Assembly: GCF_014192115.1 (NCBI RefSeq)
Contig: NZ_JACHXL010000001.1
Location: forward strand, 62,001 to 126,000
Direction of reading: 5' to 3'
DNA length: 64,000 bases
DNA from: Psychrobacter luti
GTDB lineage: Bacteria; Pseudomonadota; Gammaproteobacteria; Pseudomonadales; Moraxellaceae
Shown here in pieces: positions 36,150-45,566 of the stretch (its first letter is position 1; each line of letters starts with the position of its first letter). The notes below the pieces were generated by a model. It had not been told where the DNA came from. It ran no database searches and saw only the letters and a list, made by a program, of their open reading frames with translations. The position numbers and the translations under genes were made by a program.

Positions 36150-37265
36150 ATGAGTATTGAAACCACAATGACGCGTGCATGGCAACGTCAGGCTGCTTGG
36201 CTCTGGCTGCTATTGCCTGTGAGCTGGTTGTATGGATTCATTACGATGATACGTCGGCAGGCTTATAAAATAGGCCTGCTTGCAAGTTATCATGCTCCTA
36301 TTCCAGTGATGGTCATCGGTAATATTACGGTAGGTGGCAGTGGTAAGACGCCGTTAATTATTGAATTAGTCACTCATCTACAAAAGAAAGGCATAAAGGT
36401 AGGCGTTATCAGCCGTGGTTATGGCGGTGATAGCAGCCAGATGCCAGCTTTGGTGCATGCTGATAGTTTACCGAGTGTCGTAGGTGATGAGCCTTCTTTA
36501 ATTGTCAGTATGACAGGCGCTGCTATGGCAGTATGCCCCAATCGTAAACAAGCGATTACTATTTTATTAAACGCGTATCCGGATTTGCAGCTTATTATTG
36601 CTGATGATGGCTTGCAGCACTATGCGTTGCAACGCGATATCGAATGGATTGTGGTTGATGCGTCACGTGGCTTTGGTAATCGGCAGCTGCTACCAACTGG
36701 TTATTTACGTGAGCCCATGTCGCGCCTAGAAGGCGCAAATGTGGTCTACCATGAAAAAGCTGATAGGGTGACTATGCATAATAACAATCAACCTCAATCT
36801 AATCGTTTAACCATGCATTTACAAGCTGATAAATTACAGCTTTTATGGTCGTCTGCTGCTGAGATAGATGGCTTAAATGTCACAGAAGAAAAAATGCCTA
36901 TGCCACCTATGCTAAACAGTCGGGTACATGCGGTAAGCGGTATCGGCTATCCACAGCGTTTTTTTGATACTCTAATATCGCTCGGCTTCGATGTCATTGG
37001 TCATGCTTATCCGGATCATTATGATTTTAGCTTGCATGAGCTTTTACAATATACCGAGCAGCCTATCATTGTGACTAGTAAAGACGCGGTTAAAATCAGG
37101 GCGTTGCTAGTAGATGCGACTAGAGACGAATCACTTAGCGAAGAGTATCAAGATCTTTTGAGTCGACTATGGGTATTGCCAGTGACAGCGGTGTTATCGG
37201 ACAGTTGTTATGACAGCTTACAGCAGCAATTAAAAGCTTTAAATATTGATATCACTAATGGCTAA
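36150..37265 (+). CDS. lpxK: Tetraacyldisaccharide 4'-kinase
   Basis: Phosphorylates the 4' position of the lipid A disaccharide. The N-terminal membrane segment (LWLLLPVSWLYGFITMI) is followed by a P-loop (IGNITVGGSGKTPLIIELV), then GVISRGYGG, VGDEPSLIV and LIIADDGLQHYALQRD, all LpxK hallmarks. 371 residues. TAGGATAAG sits 11 bases before the ATG. It lies between msbA and kdsB in a lipid A/LPS unit. Confidence 0.96.
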   Translation: MSIETTMTRAWQRQAAWLWLLLPVSWLYGFITMIRRQAYKIGLLASYHAPIPVMVIGNITVGGSGKTPLIIELVTHLQKKGIKVGVISRGYGGDSSQMPALVHADSLPSVVGDEPSLIVSMTGAAMAVCPNRKQAITILLNAYPDLQLIIADDGLQHYALQRDIEWIVVDASRGFGNRQLLPTGYLREPMSRLEGANVVYHEKADRVTMHNNNQPQSNRLTMHLQADKLQLLWSSAAEIDGLNVTEEKMPMPPMLNSRVHAVSGIGYPQRFFDTLISLGFDVIGHAYPDHYDFSLHELLQYTEQPIIVTSKDAVKIRALLVDATRDESLSEEYQDLLSRLWVLPVTAVLSDSCYDSLQQQLKALNIDITNG

Positions 37266-37303
37266 CAGTCTAAAAATTTAAATAGTTTTTATAGGAATAA
37301 ACC

Positions 37304-38131
37304 ATGTCATCATTGTTTGCCTCAGCTGAAAAAATGCCAGCCAAAACTCATATTGTTATTCCTGCACGCTTTAAGAGTACACGTTTACCTGGCAAGCCAT
37401 TATTAACTATCCATGGCAAACCGATGATACTGTGGGTAGCTGAAAAAGCACAGTTGGCTAATTTTGCCGATGATATGTGTATTGCCACAGATGATGAAGC
37501 GATTGCCAAAGTTTGTATGGATGCAGGCTTTGATGTGGTGATGACGAGTAGCGCGCACGCGTCAGGAACTGATCGCTTGGCTGAGGTCGCGGCTATTAAA
37601 GGCTGGGCTGATCATGATATCGTGGTCAATATGCAGGGTGATGAGCCTTTAGTGCCGCCATTACTATTAGAGCAAGTTAAAGCACTGTTGGTGCAAGATG
37701 CCGAGAGCGTGATGGCGACTTTATGTGAACCTATCGAAGACTATGAGACGTTTATGCGTCCATCGGTCGTTAAAGTCGTCAGCCAAACGTCTAACGATTT
37801 ACAGCGCGCGCTGTATTTTAGCCGGGCGCCGATTCCGTGCGACCGTGAGGTAATATTGGCAAACGACATGGATACACAGCGACAACCACCAAAAAATGCT
37901 TATCGCCACTTAGGGTTATACGCCTACCGCGTCAGCTTGTTACAGCAGTTTGTACACTGGCCGCAAACGCCACTCGAAACATTGGAAAGCTTAGAGCAGT
38001 TACGCGTATTAGAAAATGGTGGTCATATTGCTATTGCGCCAGCCGCCTGTCATCTGCCGGCAGGCGTCGATACCCAAGAAGATTTGGACCGTCTCAATAC
38101 CATGAGTTTAGTGGATTTTCAAAATTGCTGA
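37304..38131 (+). CDS. kdsB: CMP-KDO synthetase
   Basis: Activates KDO with CTP for LPS inner core synthesis. [19 protein letters not shown], then [41 protein letters not shown] and the terminal [11 protein letters not shown] are the family motifs. 275 residues with a short N-terminal extension relative to E. coli. It starts 38 bases after lpxK. Confidence 0.97.
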   Translation: MSSLFASAEKMPAKTHIVIPARFKSTRLPGKPLLTIHGKPMILWVAEKAQLANFADDMCIATDDEAIAKVCMDAGFDVVMTSSAHASGTDRLAEVAAIKGWADHDIVVNMQGDEPLVPPLLLEQVKALLVQDAESVMATLCEPIEDYETFMRPSVVKVVSQTSNDLQRALYFSRAPIPCDREVILANDMDTQRQPPKNAYRHLGLYAYRVSLLQQFVHWPQTPLETLESLEQLRVLENGGHIAIAPAACHLPAGVDTQEDLDRLNTMSLVDFQNC

Positions 38132-38223
38132 TGCAGATAATTGATAATAGCCTAAGTAAATTAAAATAATATTGTTTATTAAAAATAATCGCATTGTTCG
38201 GTTTTAAAGGTTTTAAGTGTATT

Positions 38224-38258
38224 AACACGCTGAACGCATCAAAGCTGTTCAGCGTGTT
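38224..38258 (+). other. 12-bp hairpin between kdsB and holB
   Basis: AACACGCTGAAC (38224-38235) and GTTCAGCGTGTT (38247-38258) are perfect inverted repeats with an 11-base loop. No T-run follows, so it is not a standard terminator. It may protect the kdsB mRNA end, modulate read-through to holB, or bind a protein. Confidence 0.65.
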
Positions 38259-38290
38259 CAAGGTAGTGAAAACATTAAAAGCATTGAGCG

Positions 38291-39433
38291 ATGACCATAA
38301 GAGAGATAACTGAAATGATAAGCCCAGTGCCTTTGAGCGATAGTATTTATTTTGCACCGTTACTACCGTGGCAAAATGAGTTATGGTCACAGCTGACAAA
38401 GCGGGTATTAATGCCGCAACAATCTTTGCCGCATGCACTTTTAGCAGCTGGTATGCAAGGGATGGGCAAGCGTGCTTTTGTCTGGCGCTTGGTAGCATGG
38501 TTATTATGCCGTGAGCGCGTTAACCATCCACTCGGCGCTTGCGGTACTTGTGAGAGCTGTCAATGGCTTAGATCAGGGACGCATCCAAGTTTACAGGTAT
38601 TACCAATTATTAGTATGCCAGTCAGTGCCGATAATGCTTATGCTAAAGAAGCAGCAAGTAGCACAGCGAAAGACAAAAAATCTGCCAAAGCTGCTAGTAA
38701 TGCTGCGTTAAAAATAAAGGTCGATGATATCCGTGCTCTACAGCCATTTATTTATCAAGGTGGGCAGGGCATGCGGATTTGTGTGCTAGATTATGCAGAG
38801 CAAATGACCATTGCTGCCGCTAATGCGCTGCTTAAAACCTTGGAAGAGCCGCAAGCGCAAGTGCATTTATTCCTCATCAGTGATACTCCGGCGCAGTTAC
38901 TGCCGACCATTAAGAGCCGTGTCCAGCAGCTGGCATTGCAAACGATTGAACCTACTGTTTCAATCGATTATGTGACACAAGTACTGGGTAGTACGGTCAA
39001 TCGTGAGGCGGTCGGCACGTCAGCCATTGAGCAGCTGATACAGCTGGCAAATGGTGCACCTTTAGCAGCGGTTTCTCTTGCACAAGCGCCTTGGTATGGC
39101 AAGCGCGCGCTATGGCTAACAACGTGGCAAGCGTTACGTAGCGGTAAGCGTAGTAGCATTGCGGCAAGCGATTATTGGCAAACCCAGCTGAGTATAAGCG
39201 AGTTTATTCAACTGTCGGAGCTAATGCTGGTCGATATGCGCCGTGTATGTTTGGGTCTCGATGCGCTGCAAAAGGACATTGATTTATCCGCCTCTTTAAG
39301 CAATTATAAACCTGCTGAAAGTAGCTTTGAGGCGTTTATAAATAGTCTGCAACAGACAAAAATTGCCCTACAACAAAATGTGCAAGAAAAATTCGCTTAT
39401 GATAAGCTGATGCAAGAATTGGCGTATTTATAA
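38291..39433 (+). CDS. holB: DNA polymerase III delta' subunit
   Basis: Clamp-loader subunit. HALLAAGMQGMGKRAFVWRL is the degenerate P-loop region. The zinc module is GACGTCESCQWL with a further Cys in LLCRERV. DDIRALQPFIYQ and NALLKTLEEPQAQVHLFLIS follow, characteristic of delta'. 380 residues, with a short Ala/Lys/Ser-rich insert near 108-135. The start may be the ATG at 38291 or the better-spaced one at 38315 (preceded by AGAGA). It is directly followed by pilZ, an order also known in Pseudomonas. Confidence 0.94.
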   Translation: MTIREITEMISPVPLSDSIYFAPLLPWQNELWSQLTKRVLMPQQSLPHALLAAGMQGMGKRAFVWRLVAWLLCRERVNHPLGACGTCESCQWLRSGTHPSLQVLPIISMPVSADNAYAKEAASSTAKDKKSAKAASNAALKIKVDDIRALQPFIYQGGQGMRICVLDYAEQMTIAAANALLKTLEEPQAQVHLFLISDTPAQLLPTIKSRVQQLALQTIEPTVSIDYVTQVLGSTVNREAVGTSAIEQLIQLANGAPLAAVSLAQAPWYGKRALWLTTWQALRSGKRSSIAASDYWQTQLSISEFIQLSELMLVDMRRVCLGLDALQKDIDLSASLSNYKPAESSFEAFINSLQQTKIALQQNVQEKFAYDKLMQELAYL

Positions 39434-39473
39434 ATCAAAATAAAGTAAACCTCACTCATAAAGGAAGCTAACT

Positions 39474-39821
39474 ATGGCAATGCCAGGACGTGGCGGGATT
39501 TTAACCTGTCATATTGAAGATATGGAAACGTTATACGCAAGCTATTTATCCTTTGTGACCAATGGCGCGTTATTTGTGCCGTCTGATAGAATACAAAAAC
39601 TAGGCGATGAGGTGTTTATTGCCGTGACTTTGCCCAATTCTAGCGAGCGCTTACCTATGAATGGTAAAGTAGTTTGGATAAATTCTAAAAGCCAAAGCGG
39701 TCGTCCAGCAGGCTTTGCTGTGCAGATAGGTACAGATATCGCTGGGTTAAGAATTAAAAATGAGGTCGAGCGTTTATTAGCCGGTAAGATTGATAGCTTA
39801 CAGTCGACTTATACCATGTAG
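39474..39821 (+). CDS. pilZ: PilZ-domain type IV pilus protein
   Basis: 115 residues: GILTCHIEDMETLYASYLSF, then NGALFVPSDRIQKLGDEVFI, GKVVWINSKSQSGRPAGFAV and QIGTDIAGLRIKNEVERLL. The RxxxR and D/NxSxxG motifs needed for c-di-GMP binding are absent, as in the founding PilZ protein that supports type IV pilus assembly. AAGGAAG precedes the ATG. Located 40 bases after holB, as in Pseudomonas. Confidence 0.93.
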   Translation: MAMPGRGGILTCHIEDMETLYASYLSFVTNGALFVPSDRIQKLGDEVFIAVTLPNSSERLPMNGKVVWINSKSQSGRPAGFAVQIGTDIAGLRIKNEVERLLAGKIDSLQSTYTM

Positions 39822-39881
39822 TGTTTGTACAGACTAGCAATCGCATTTACTATGATTAGATGATAGTTAGCGAAATAATAT

Positions 39882-39919
39882 AAAAAAGCAGCCTTATATA
39901 CCTATAAGGCTGCTTTTTT
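39882..39919 (+). terminator. 17-bp bidirectional terminator
   Basis: AAAAAAGCAGCCTTATA and TATAAGGCTGCTTTTTT are perfectly complementary with a TACC loop, between pilZ and the convergent ppk2. Confidence 0.92.
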
Positions 39920-39963
39920 ATGCGTCATATTTTATTAAATAATACGTGCATGGATTTGTTTAT

Positions 39964-40977
39964 TTAATAACGCGGTGGAACATACATATCATCAGGAATC
40001 GGTTCGCGGTAGTATTCATCATCGCGCTTGCGTTCAGGCAGCTCGATCTCATCACGCGGTACTTCTTTATATGGGATTTGCTCAAGTAAATGGGCAATAC
40101 AGTTTAGCCGTGCGCGTTTTTTATTATTGCCTTCGACCACCCACCACGGCGCTTCAGGAATATGCGTGCGCTCAAACATGGTCTCTTTTGCCTTGGTATA
40201 ATCTTCCCAGCGGCGGCGTGATTGCAAATCCATCGCCGACAGTTTCCACTGTTTAAGAGGGTCGTGAATCCGACTCATAAAACGTGAATGCTGCTCGTCG
40301 TCAGTGATAGAAAACCAGTACTTGACCAAACGAATACCTGAGCGTACCAGCATGCGCTCAAATTCAGGTACCGATTGAAAGAATTCTTCATACTGGGCAT
40401 CGGTACAAAATCCCATGACGCGCTCGACGCCCACACGGTTATACCAGCTACGATCAAATAAGACAATTTCACCAGCAGCAGGCAGATGCGCCACATAGCG
40501 CTGGAAATACCACTGCGATTGCTCACGTTCTGTTGGAGCAGGTAGTGCAGCCACTCGGCAAACACGTGGGTTTAAGCGCTGAGTAATACGCTTGATAGCG
40601 CCGCCTTTGCCAGCAGAATCACGACCTTCAAATATCACGACGATACGCTCACCATATTCAACTACCCAATCTTGCAGCTTAATAAGTTCTCTTTGCAGCC
40701 GTAATAACTCTTGAAAATAGGTACGGCGATCAAGCTTTTCTTGCTCACTCATCTCGCGCCCATCAAAACGAAAATCGCGAACGTAATCGTCTATCTCATT
40801 TTCAAGCTCTTCATCATAGCTATCTATCAAGTCTTGATGCATTTTTCGGCGCAGCTCATCGCCAAATACTTCTTTATCCATTCGGGTAATGAAACTGCCT
40901 TGTTCAAGCGCTGACAGCTCACGCCGCTTTGGCGTAGTTAAGGTTTGCTGATCAATCGACGAGGTATCCTTGCTCAT
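39964..40977 (-). CDS. ppk2: Polyphosphate kinase 2
   Basis: Transfers phosphate between polyphosphate and nucleotides. The single PPK2 domain has Walker A FEGRDSAGKGGAIKRI, then PTEREQSQWYFQRYVAHLP, IVLFDRSWYNRVGVERVMGF (Walker B and lid) and APWWVVEGNNKKRARLN. 337 residues with an N-terminal helical extension of about 75 residues, fitting class I PPK2 (nucleoside diphosphate phosphorylation). AGGAGC precedes the ATG. Monocistronic. Polyphosphate helps stress survival, but no direct partner lies beside it. Confidence 0.95.
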   Translation of the reverse strand: MSKDTSSIDQQTLTTPKRRELSALEQGSFITRMDKEVFGDELRRKMHQDLIDSYDEELENEIDDYVRDFRFDGREMSEQEKLDRRTYFQELLRLQRELIKLQDWVVEYGERIVVIFEGRDSAGKGGAIKRITQRLNPRVCRVAALPAPTEREQSQWYFQRYVAHLPAAGEIVLFDRSWYNRVGVERVMGFCTDAQYEEFFQSVPEFERMLVRSGIRLVKYWFSITDDEQHSRFMSRIHDPLKQWKLSAMDLQSRRRWEDYTKAKETMFERTHIPEAPWWVVEGNNKKRARLNCIAHLLEQIPYKEVPRDEIELPERKRDDEYYREPIPDDMYVPPRY

Positions 40978-41376
40978 AGTAAGCTCCTAATAAATATTTT
41001 TATGGCTGCCTTTTATGATGACAGCTCTTTATATGACAAATTTTTATATGAATACCCTTTATACAGCTACTTTAACATATCTAACGCAGCAGCTATGAGT
41101 GAGCAATGTTAGATTGATTGAGTATTTATTTCTGGTGTGTCCGTTAAAAACGGCTTGGTTAATAGTGATATAGAATAGTTATTAGAATTATGATGTTAAA
41201 AGGTTTGACAGAAAGTGATGCTATAGTCAGTTTGAAACAAAATCGATAATTAATAGTGACGTGCGACTGGTATAAAATTCTCTTGCTTGCTGTTATCACA
41301 GAGGCTACGAAAAAATTATCCGAGTCGCACTGTAGCGGTTTTAAAGTGAATCCTCTATAGAGCTTTTCATTTAGAC
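40978..41376. other. Gap between ppk2 and thiolase terminator
   Basis: About 400 AT-rich bases holding the ppk2 promoter on the minus strand. A small CCGTT-AAA-AACGG hairpin lies at 41140-41152. A 75-codon minus-strand frame at 41159-41386 begins inside the thiolase terminator and has no Shine-Dalgarno, so I do not call it. Confidence 0.4.
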
Positions 41377-41415
41377 AAAAAAACACCCTTTAATCCAATG
41401 ATTAAAGGGTGTTTT
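41377..41415 (-). terminator. Terminator of the thiolase gene
   Basis: AAAACACCCTTTAAT and ATTAAAGGGTGTTTT form a perfect 15-bp stem with a six-base loop. Read leftward it is followed by a run of T. Confidence 0.9.
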
Positions 41416-41458
41416 AAAAGCTTAACGCTATTGACTGTCTAAGGATATCTTAGAGTAA

Positions 41459-43060
41459 TTATTTCTCTAGAATACACGTTACACCTTGACCACCAGCGGC
41501 GCAGATAGAGATAAGCGCGCGACCTGAACCTTTTTGATCCAGTAATTTAGCAGCAGTGGCTAGGATACGACCACCGGTTGCAGCAAATGGGTGACCTGCG
41601 GCAAGCGATGAACCATTGACGTTTAGCTTGCTACGATCGATAGAACCTAATGGTGCATCAAGACCTAGACGCTCTGCACAGAATTTCTCATCTTCCCAAG
41701 CAGCCAGTGTAGATAGTACTTGTGAGGCAAACGCTTCATGAATCTCATAAAAGTCAAAATCTTGCAAGGTCAGACCAGCACGCTCAAGCATACGCGGTAC
41801 TGCATAAGCTGGCGCCATTAGTAAGCCTTCTTTGTCGCCAGACTTACCGATGAAGTCAACAGCAGCGGTTTCTTGATGAACGATATAAGCCAATGGCTTA
41901 AGCCCATTTTCTGCCGCCCATTCATCAGTACCTAATAGGATACAAGAAGCACCATCAGTTAGTGGCGTAGAGTTAGCTGCTGTCATGGTTGGGTTGGCAT
42001 TCTTTTTGCCAAACACAGGTTTTAATTTAGCTAACTTCTCTAAGGTAGTATCTGGGCGCAAGTTATTGTCGCGAGTCAAACCTTTATATGGGGTGATTAG
42101 GTCATCAAAGAAACCTTCATCATAAGCGCGTGCTAGGTTTTGATGGCTAGTAAAAGCAAGCTCATCTTGTGCTTCACGGCTGATGTTCCACTCAAGTGTG
42201 GTAATCGCTTGATGGTCGCCCATTGATAGACCGGTACGTGGCTCGCCATTTTGCGGGGTATCAAGCAAATCTTTTGGATTTAGACCCATTAGCGCTTTTA
42301 GACGTTGTTTGTTGTCTTTAGCAGCACCCAATTTAATTAACACTTTACGTAAGCCATCGCCAACTGCAATAGGCGCGTCAGAAGTCGTATCAACACCGCC
42401 AGTAATGGCTGAATCGATAATACCAAGGGCGATTTTATTGGCAGAAGCAAACGTTGCTTGTAAGCCAGTACCACAAGCTTGTGAGATATCATAGGTTGGG
42501 GTATGTGGGTTCAATGCTGTGCTTAATGTTGCTTCACGCGTTAAGTTGATATCGCGGCTCAGTTTCATGACTGCACCAGCAACCACTTCACCGACTTTTT
42601 TGTCTTGTAAGTTAAAGCGTTCAACCAAACCATCTAATGCTGCGGTTAGCATGTCAGTATTGCTAACATCTGCGTACGTACCGTTTGAGCGAGCAAAAGG
42701 AATACGGTTGCCGCCTAAGATAGCCACACGATGTTGACCTGAGCTAAGCTTGGTTGGGCTGGCTTTTTTAGCAGTGGTAGTGGTTTTGTTAGCACTAGTC
42801 GTATCCGCTTCTTTCGCTTTGTTGTCATCTTTAGCAGCTGTGCCTTTGCTATCTTTAGCAGCGCTGTCTTTTTTAGAGCTAGCTGTTTTTGTATCAGTAG
42901 CTTTAGTGTCGTTAGCTTTAGTATCCGCTTTCTTCGACTCAGTCGCTTTTGAATTAGCTGCTGACTCTTTCGTAGCAGACTCGGTATTTTTTGTATCGCT
43001 AGCTTTTACAACGGTACTTTCAACAACAGGGCTATCAGGGTGATTGTTTTTATTACTCAT
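41459..43060 (-). CDS. Acetyl-CoA acetyl/acyltransferase (thiolase) with long N-terminal tail
   Basis: Thiolase of the FadI/FadA2 type, cleaving or forming 3-ketoacyl-CoA. The nucleophilic Cys is in YDISQACGTGLQATFASAN, the general-base His in FYEIHEAFASQVL, the NVNGSSLAAGHPFAATGGR loop follows, and the second catalytic Cys is in ISICAAGGQGVTCILE. About 105 N-terminal residues are a low-complexity tail of Lys, Ala, Asp, Thr and Ser before the core starts at HRVAILGGNRIPFARSNG. AAGGATAATATT precedes the ATG at 43060; the frame extends upstream to 43108 without support. Divergent from a long FabG and a MaoC-type dehydratase, suggesting one fatty-acyl pathway. Confidence 0.93.
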   Translation of the reverse strand: MSNKNNHPDSPVVESTVVKASDTKNTESATKESAANSKATESKKADTKANDTKATDTKTASSKKDSAAKDSKGTAAKDDNKAKEADTTSANKTTTTAKKASPTKLSSGQHRVAILGGNRIPFARSNGTYADVSNTDMLTAALDGLVERFNLQDKKVGEVVAGAVMKLSRDINLTREATLSTALNPHTPTYDISQACGTGLQATFASANKIALGIIDSAITGGVDTTSDAPIAVGDGLRKVLIKLGAAKDNKQRLKALMGLNPKDLLDTPQNGEPRTGLSMGDHQAITTLEWNISREAQDELAFTSHQNLARAYDEGFFDDLITPYKGLTRDNNLRPDTTLEKLAKLKPVFGKKNANPTMTAANSTPLTDGASCILLGTDEWAAENGLKPLAYIVHQETAAVDFIGKSGDKEGLLMAPAYAVPRMLERAGLTLQDFDFYEIHEAFASQVLSTLAAWEDEKFCAERLGLDAPLGSIDRSKLNVNGSSLAAGHPFAATGGRILATAAKLLDQKGSGRALISICAAGGQGVTCILEK

Positions 43061-43712
43061 AATATTATCCTTAAAAAGTATGGGTAGAAGAAAAAAGGGA
43101 GAACACATTAATGAAAAGAAAAGCAGTAAAAAATGCGTAAAACGTTATAAAAAATCGTATACAGATACTATTACTTAATGATTGCTATCTAATGACAGCG
43201 ACTATATTACATAACAATGGTTAAAATGCAGTGGCTCATCATAAGGCGTTTTTTACGCCCTTACTGTATGTCTTTAGCAAATGATGTGACGCTACTTTTA
43301 AGCTATTGCAAGGGTTAATAACGCTTCACGTCAGTCAACAACAGCCATTTCGACTGGCTAGTGTTGATTATTTGCATTGCATAACAGAGCTTTTGATAAT
43401 ATATTGTTATCTATAAATGCGTTTGCCATAACTTATAAGTTAGATTTTAGCATAAGTTTGGCGTTTTTGACCCGAGAAAAAGTGGCCATCTTGTATACTG
43501 GCTTGTCTACAGATTGTTATAGACATTAGTGGCTTTTGGACTTGTTTCGCATGGAAGTGTATAGTTGAGGCAGTTTTGGGCCCATTTACTAAATGCTAAT
43601 AATTTTTATCAATGATAGTGCTGGTGAGTCTTTATAATAGGCGCATTGCATTTTTGTTTACTATTATTTACCCGTTAATTTTTATTTTACTCGTTAATTA
43701 TAGGATTATATT
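43061..43712. other. Divergent promoter region, thiolase and FabG
   Basis: About 650 non-coding bases between the two divergent fatty-acyl genes, with room for shared regulation. I could not pick out an operator matching a known FadR, PsrA or FabR site. AT-rich near the FabG start, with ATAGGATTATATT just before its ATG. Confidence 0.5.
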
Positions 43713-45113
43713 ATGTCAGACCGTTATGGTGATTTTGTTCAGTCTTCTATTGGTAAAAAAGTAGCAAAAAACTTAGGCTTGCCTATGCCAGTAGAGCTTG
43801 ATCGTTTTGATAGTGGCCAGCCAGCGGTGCGCGGTAGCGTATTGGTTGGTCGCGCTAATGGTGACAATACCGCCATCAGTGCGTCAGTAGCTCGTATTTT
43901 GTCAGAGCTGCACGCTGACGTATTTGTAAATAGCAGTGATAATGTGAAAGATACGCTGTCTGATGCTGGTGTAAAAGCCAAGGCCAATACAGGTGGCACT
44001 GATAAATTTAAAGTCCTATTGTTTGATGCCAGTAATATCAGTAATGCTGATGAGCTAAAGCAAGTATATGAATTTTTTCATGCTGTTGCGCGCCGCGTAG
44101 AAAAGTCAGGTCGCGTTATTGTTATCGGTCGTCCACCAGAAGATATTACTGATATTGAAGCGGCATTGGCTCAGCGCGCGCTTGAAGGTTTTGTAAAGTC
44201 GGTCGGTAAAGAGTTTAAGCGTGGTATCACAGCCCAGCTTATTTATGTTGCCGAAGGCGCTGAGCAAAACCTAGACTCAACATTACGCTTTTTCACCTCA
44301 GCACGTTCAGCCTATGTCTCAGGACAAGTGGTACGTGTTAGCAACGGCGATAACGTTGACGTTGATTGGGCACAGCCTTTGGGCGGCAAAACCATGCTGG
44401 TTACAGGCGCAAGTCGCGGTATTGGTGAAGCAATTGCCCGTGTTCTAGCACGCGAAGGCGCTCATGTTATTTGTCTTGATGTACCGCAGCAGCAAGCTGA
44501 CTTACAAAAAGTGGCAAGCGAAATCAGTGGTTCAGTTTTAACAGTCGACATCACCAGTGAAGATGCGGGCAAAGAAATCGCCGAAGCGGCGCAAAAACGT
44601 GGTGGTCTAGATTCAGTGATTCATAATGCTGGTATCACGCGTGACAAAACGCTTGCCAATATGGATGAGCAAAAATGGGATATGGTCATCAATATCAACT
44701 TGGGCAGTATTGCCAAGCTCAACCGTTACTTGCTTGATAATGATGTGTTGAAAGAAAATGCACGTATTGTTTGCGTTTCATCAATCTCAGGTATCGCTGG
44801 TAATTTAGGTCAAAGTAACTATGCGACTTCTAAAGCAGGCGTCATTGGTTTGGTCAATGCCACCGCTAAACAACTAGAAGACAATGCAAAAGGCATGACG
44901 ATTAACGCTGTTGCTCCAGGATTTATCGAAACGCAAATGACAGAAGCGATTCCTTTTGCTATTCGTGAAGCCGGTCGCCGTATGAACTCAATGAGCCAAG
45001 GCGGCTTGCCAGTAGACGTGGCAGAGACGATTGCATGGTTTGCTTCACCAGCGTCTGGCGGTCTAAATGGCAACATCGTACGCGTTTGTGGTCAAAGCTT
45101 ACTGGGTGCTTAG
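43713..45113 (+). CDS. High-molecular-weight FabG-type 3-oxoacyl reductase
   Basis: 466 residues, about twice the length of ordinary FabG. The first 215 residues form a flavodoxin-like domain lacking a complete nucleotide motif. The second half is a ketoreductase: GGKTMLVTGASRGIGEAIAR near 222, NAG in VIHNAGITRDKTL, catalytic Ser in CVSSISGIAGNLGQ, and Tyr/Lys in YATSKAGVIGL. This is the FabG4 (HMwFabG) architecture known from mycobacteria, reducing 3-ketoacyl-CoA or -ACP. It sits between a divergent thiolase and a downstream MaoC-type dehydratase, the same trio as fadA2/fabG4/htdX. Confidence 0.93.
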   Translation: MSDRYGDFVQSSIGKKVAKNLGLPMPVELDRFDSGQPAVRGSVLVGRANGDNTAISASVARILSELHADVFVNSSDNVKDTLSDAGVKAKANTGGTDKFKVLLFDASNISNADELKQVYEFFHAVARRVEKSGRVIVIGRPPEDITDIEAALAQRALEGFVKSVGKEFKRGITAQLIYVAEGAEQNLDSTLRFFTSARSAYVSGQVVRVSNGDNVDVDWAQPLGGKTMLVTGASRGIGEAIARVLAREGAHVICLDVPQQQADLQKVASEISGSVLTVDITSEDAGKEIAEAAQKRGGLDSVIHNAGITRDKTLANMDEQKWDMVININLGSIAKLNRYLLDNDVLKENARIVCVSSISGIAGNLGQSNYATSKAGVIGLVNATAKQLEDNAKGMTINAVAPGFIETQMTEAIPFAIREAGRRMNSMSQGGLPVDVAETIAWFASPASGGLNGNIVRVCGQSLLGA

Positions 45114-45252
45114 TAAATGTAATGCAGGCAAAATTGTAGTTAATAAAATAGATGATTAATCTCAATTAAGCCTGCACTAAGTATATGATATTCAGTAAGG
45201 TTTTAGATTTACCTCACATATGCTTACGAAAAAATTGCTGATAAATTGTAAT

Positions 45253-45278
45253 AAAGCTGCCCTAGGGTGGCTTTTTTA
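45253..45278 (+). terminator. Terminator after FabG gene
   Basis: AAAGCTGCCC and GGGTGGCTTT pair with two G-T wobbles, followed by a T-run. About 140 bases after the FabG stop. Confidence 0.75.
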
Positions 45279-45412
45279 TGATAAAAACACAGTAATAATA
45301 ACTTGCCCGATTTCTTAGATTGTTTTTCATGTTGGTGGCGGGTTATTACTATAATGATAAATAGCTGTATTGGGTAAAGGGAGTGACCCTCTTTGTTGGG
45401 CGAAATTACCTT

Positions 45413-45473
45413 TTAATCAGAACCTATATTAATCAAAATAAGTGTCAATTTTAATCAAAGTAATTGTTAATCA
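45413..45473 (+). repeat. Four TTAATCA repeats upstream of the MaoC gene
   Basis: TTAATCA occurs at 45413, 45429, 45451 and 45467, giving spacings of 16, 22 and 16 bases. The downstream copies share the longer form TTAATCAAAGTAA or near it. This pattern of two pairs looks like regulator binding sites. Confidence 0.55.
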
Positions 45474-45566
45474 AGTAAGTTTCAGTCAAAGCTCTTACTA
45501 ATAAACGAATGCATCGCATTTTACATCTAGCCAGAAAATTTGCTCAAGCCCCACTTAGGATTTATT

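Larger units (their letters stand above)
45114..45566. other. Structured gap between FabG and MaoC genes
   Basis: 453 bases without a gene. It holds arms TGCAGGC/GCCTGCA (45123-45129, 45170-45176) and the terminator at 45253. A bulged inverted repeat follows (AGTAATAA..CCCG, 45291-45309, with CGGG-TTATTACT, 45339-45350). Four TTAATCA repeats lie before the MaoC gene. The terminator and repeats suggest that the MaoC gene has its own regulated promoter. Confidence 0.55.

Noticed and set aside
38094-38498. 134-codon minus-strand frame over the kdsB/holB junction
   Set aside because: It overlaps the ends of two well-supported genes and the hairpin; composition is that of a shadow frame.
41159-41386. 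75-codon minus-strand frame between ppk2 and the thiolase
   Set aside because: It starts inside the thiolase terminator, has no Shine-Dalgarno and its composition reflects AT-rich non-coding DNA.
42750-43043. 97-codon plus-strand frame opposite the thiolase tail
   Set aside because: Hydrophobic Val/Leu/Ala/Ser composition is just the complement of the Lys/Ala/Asp/Thr-coding repeats.
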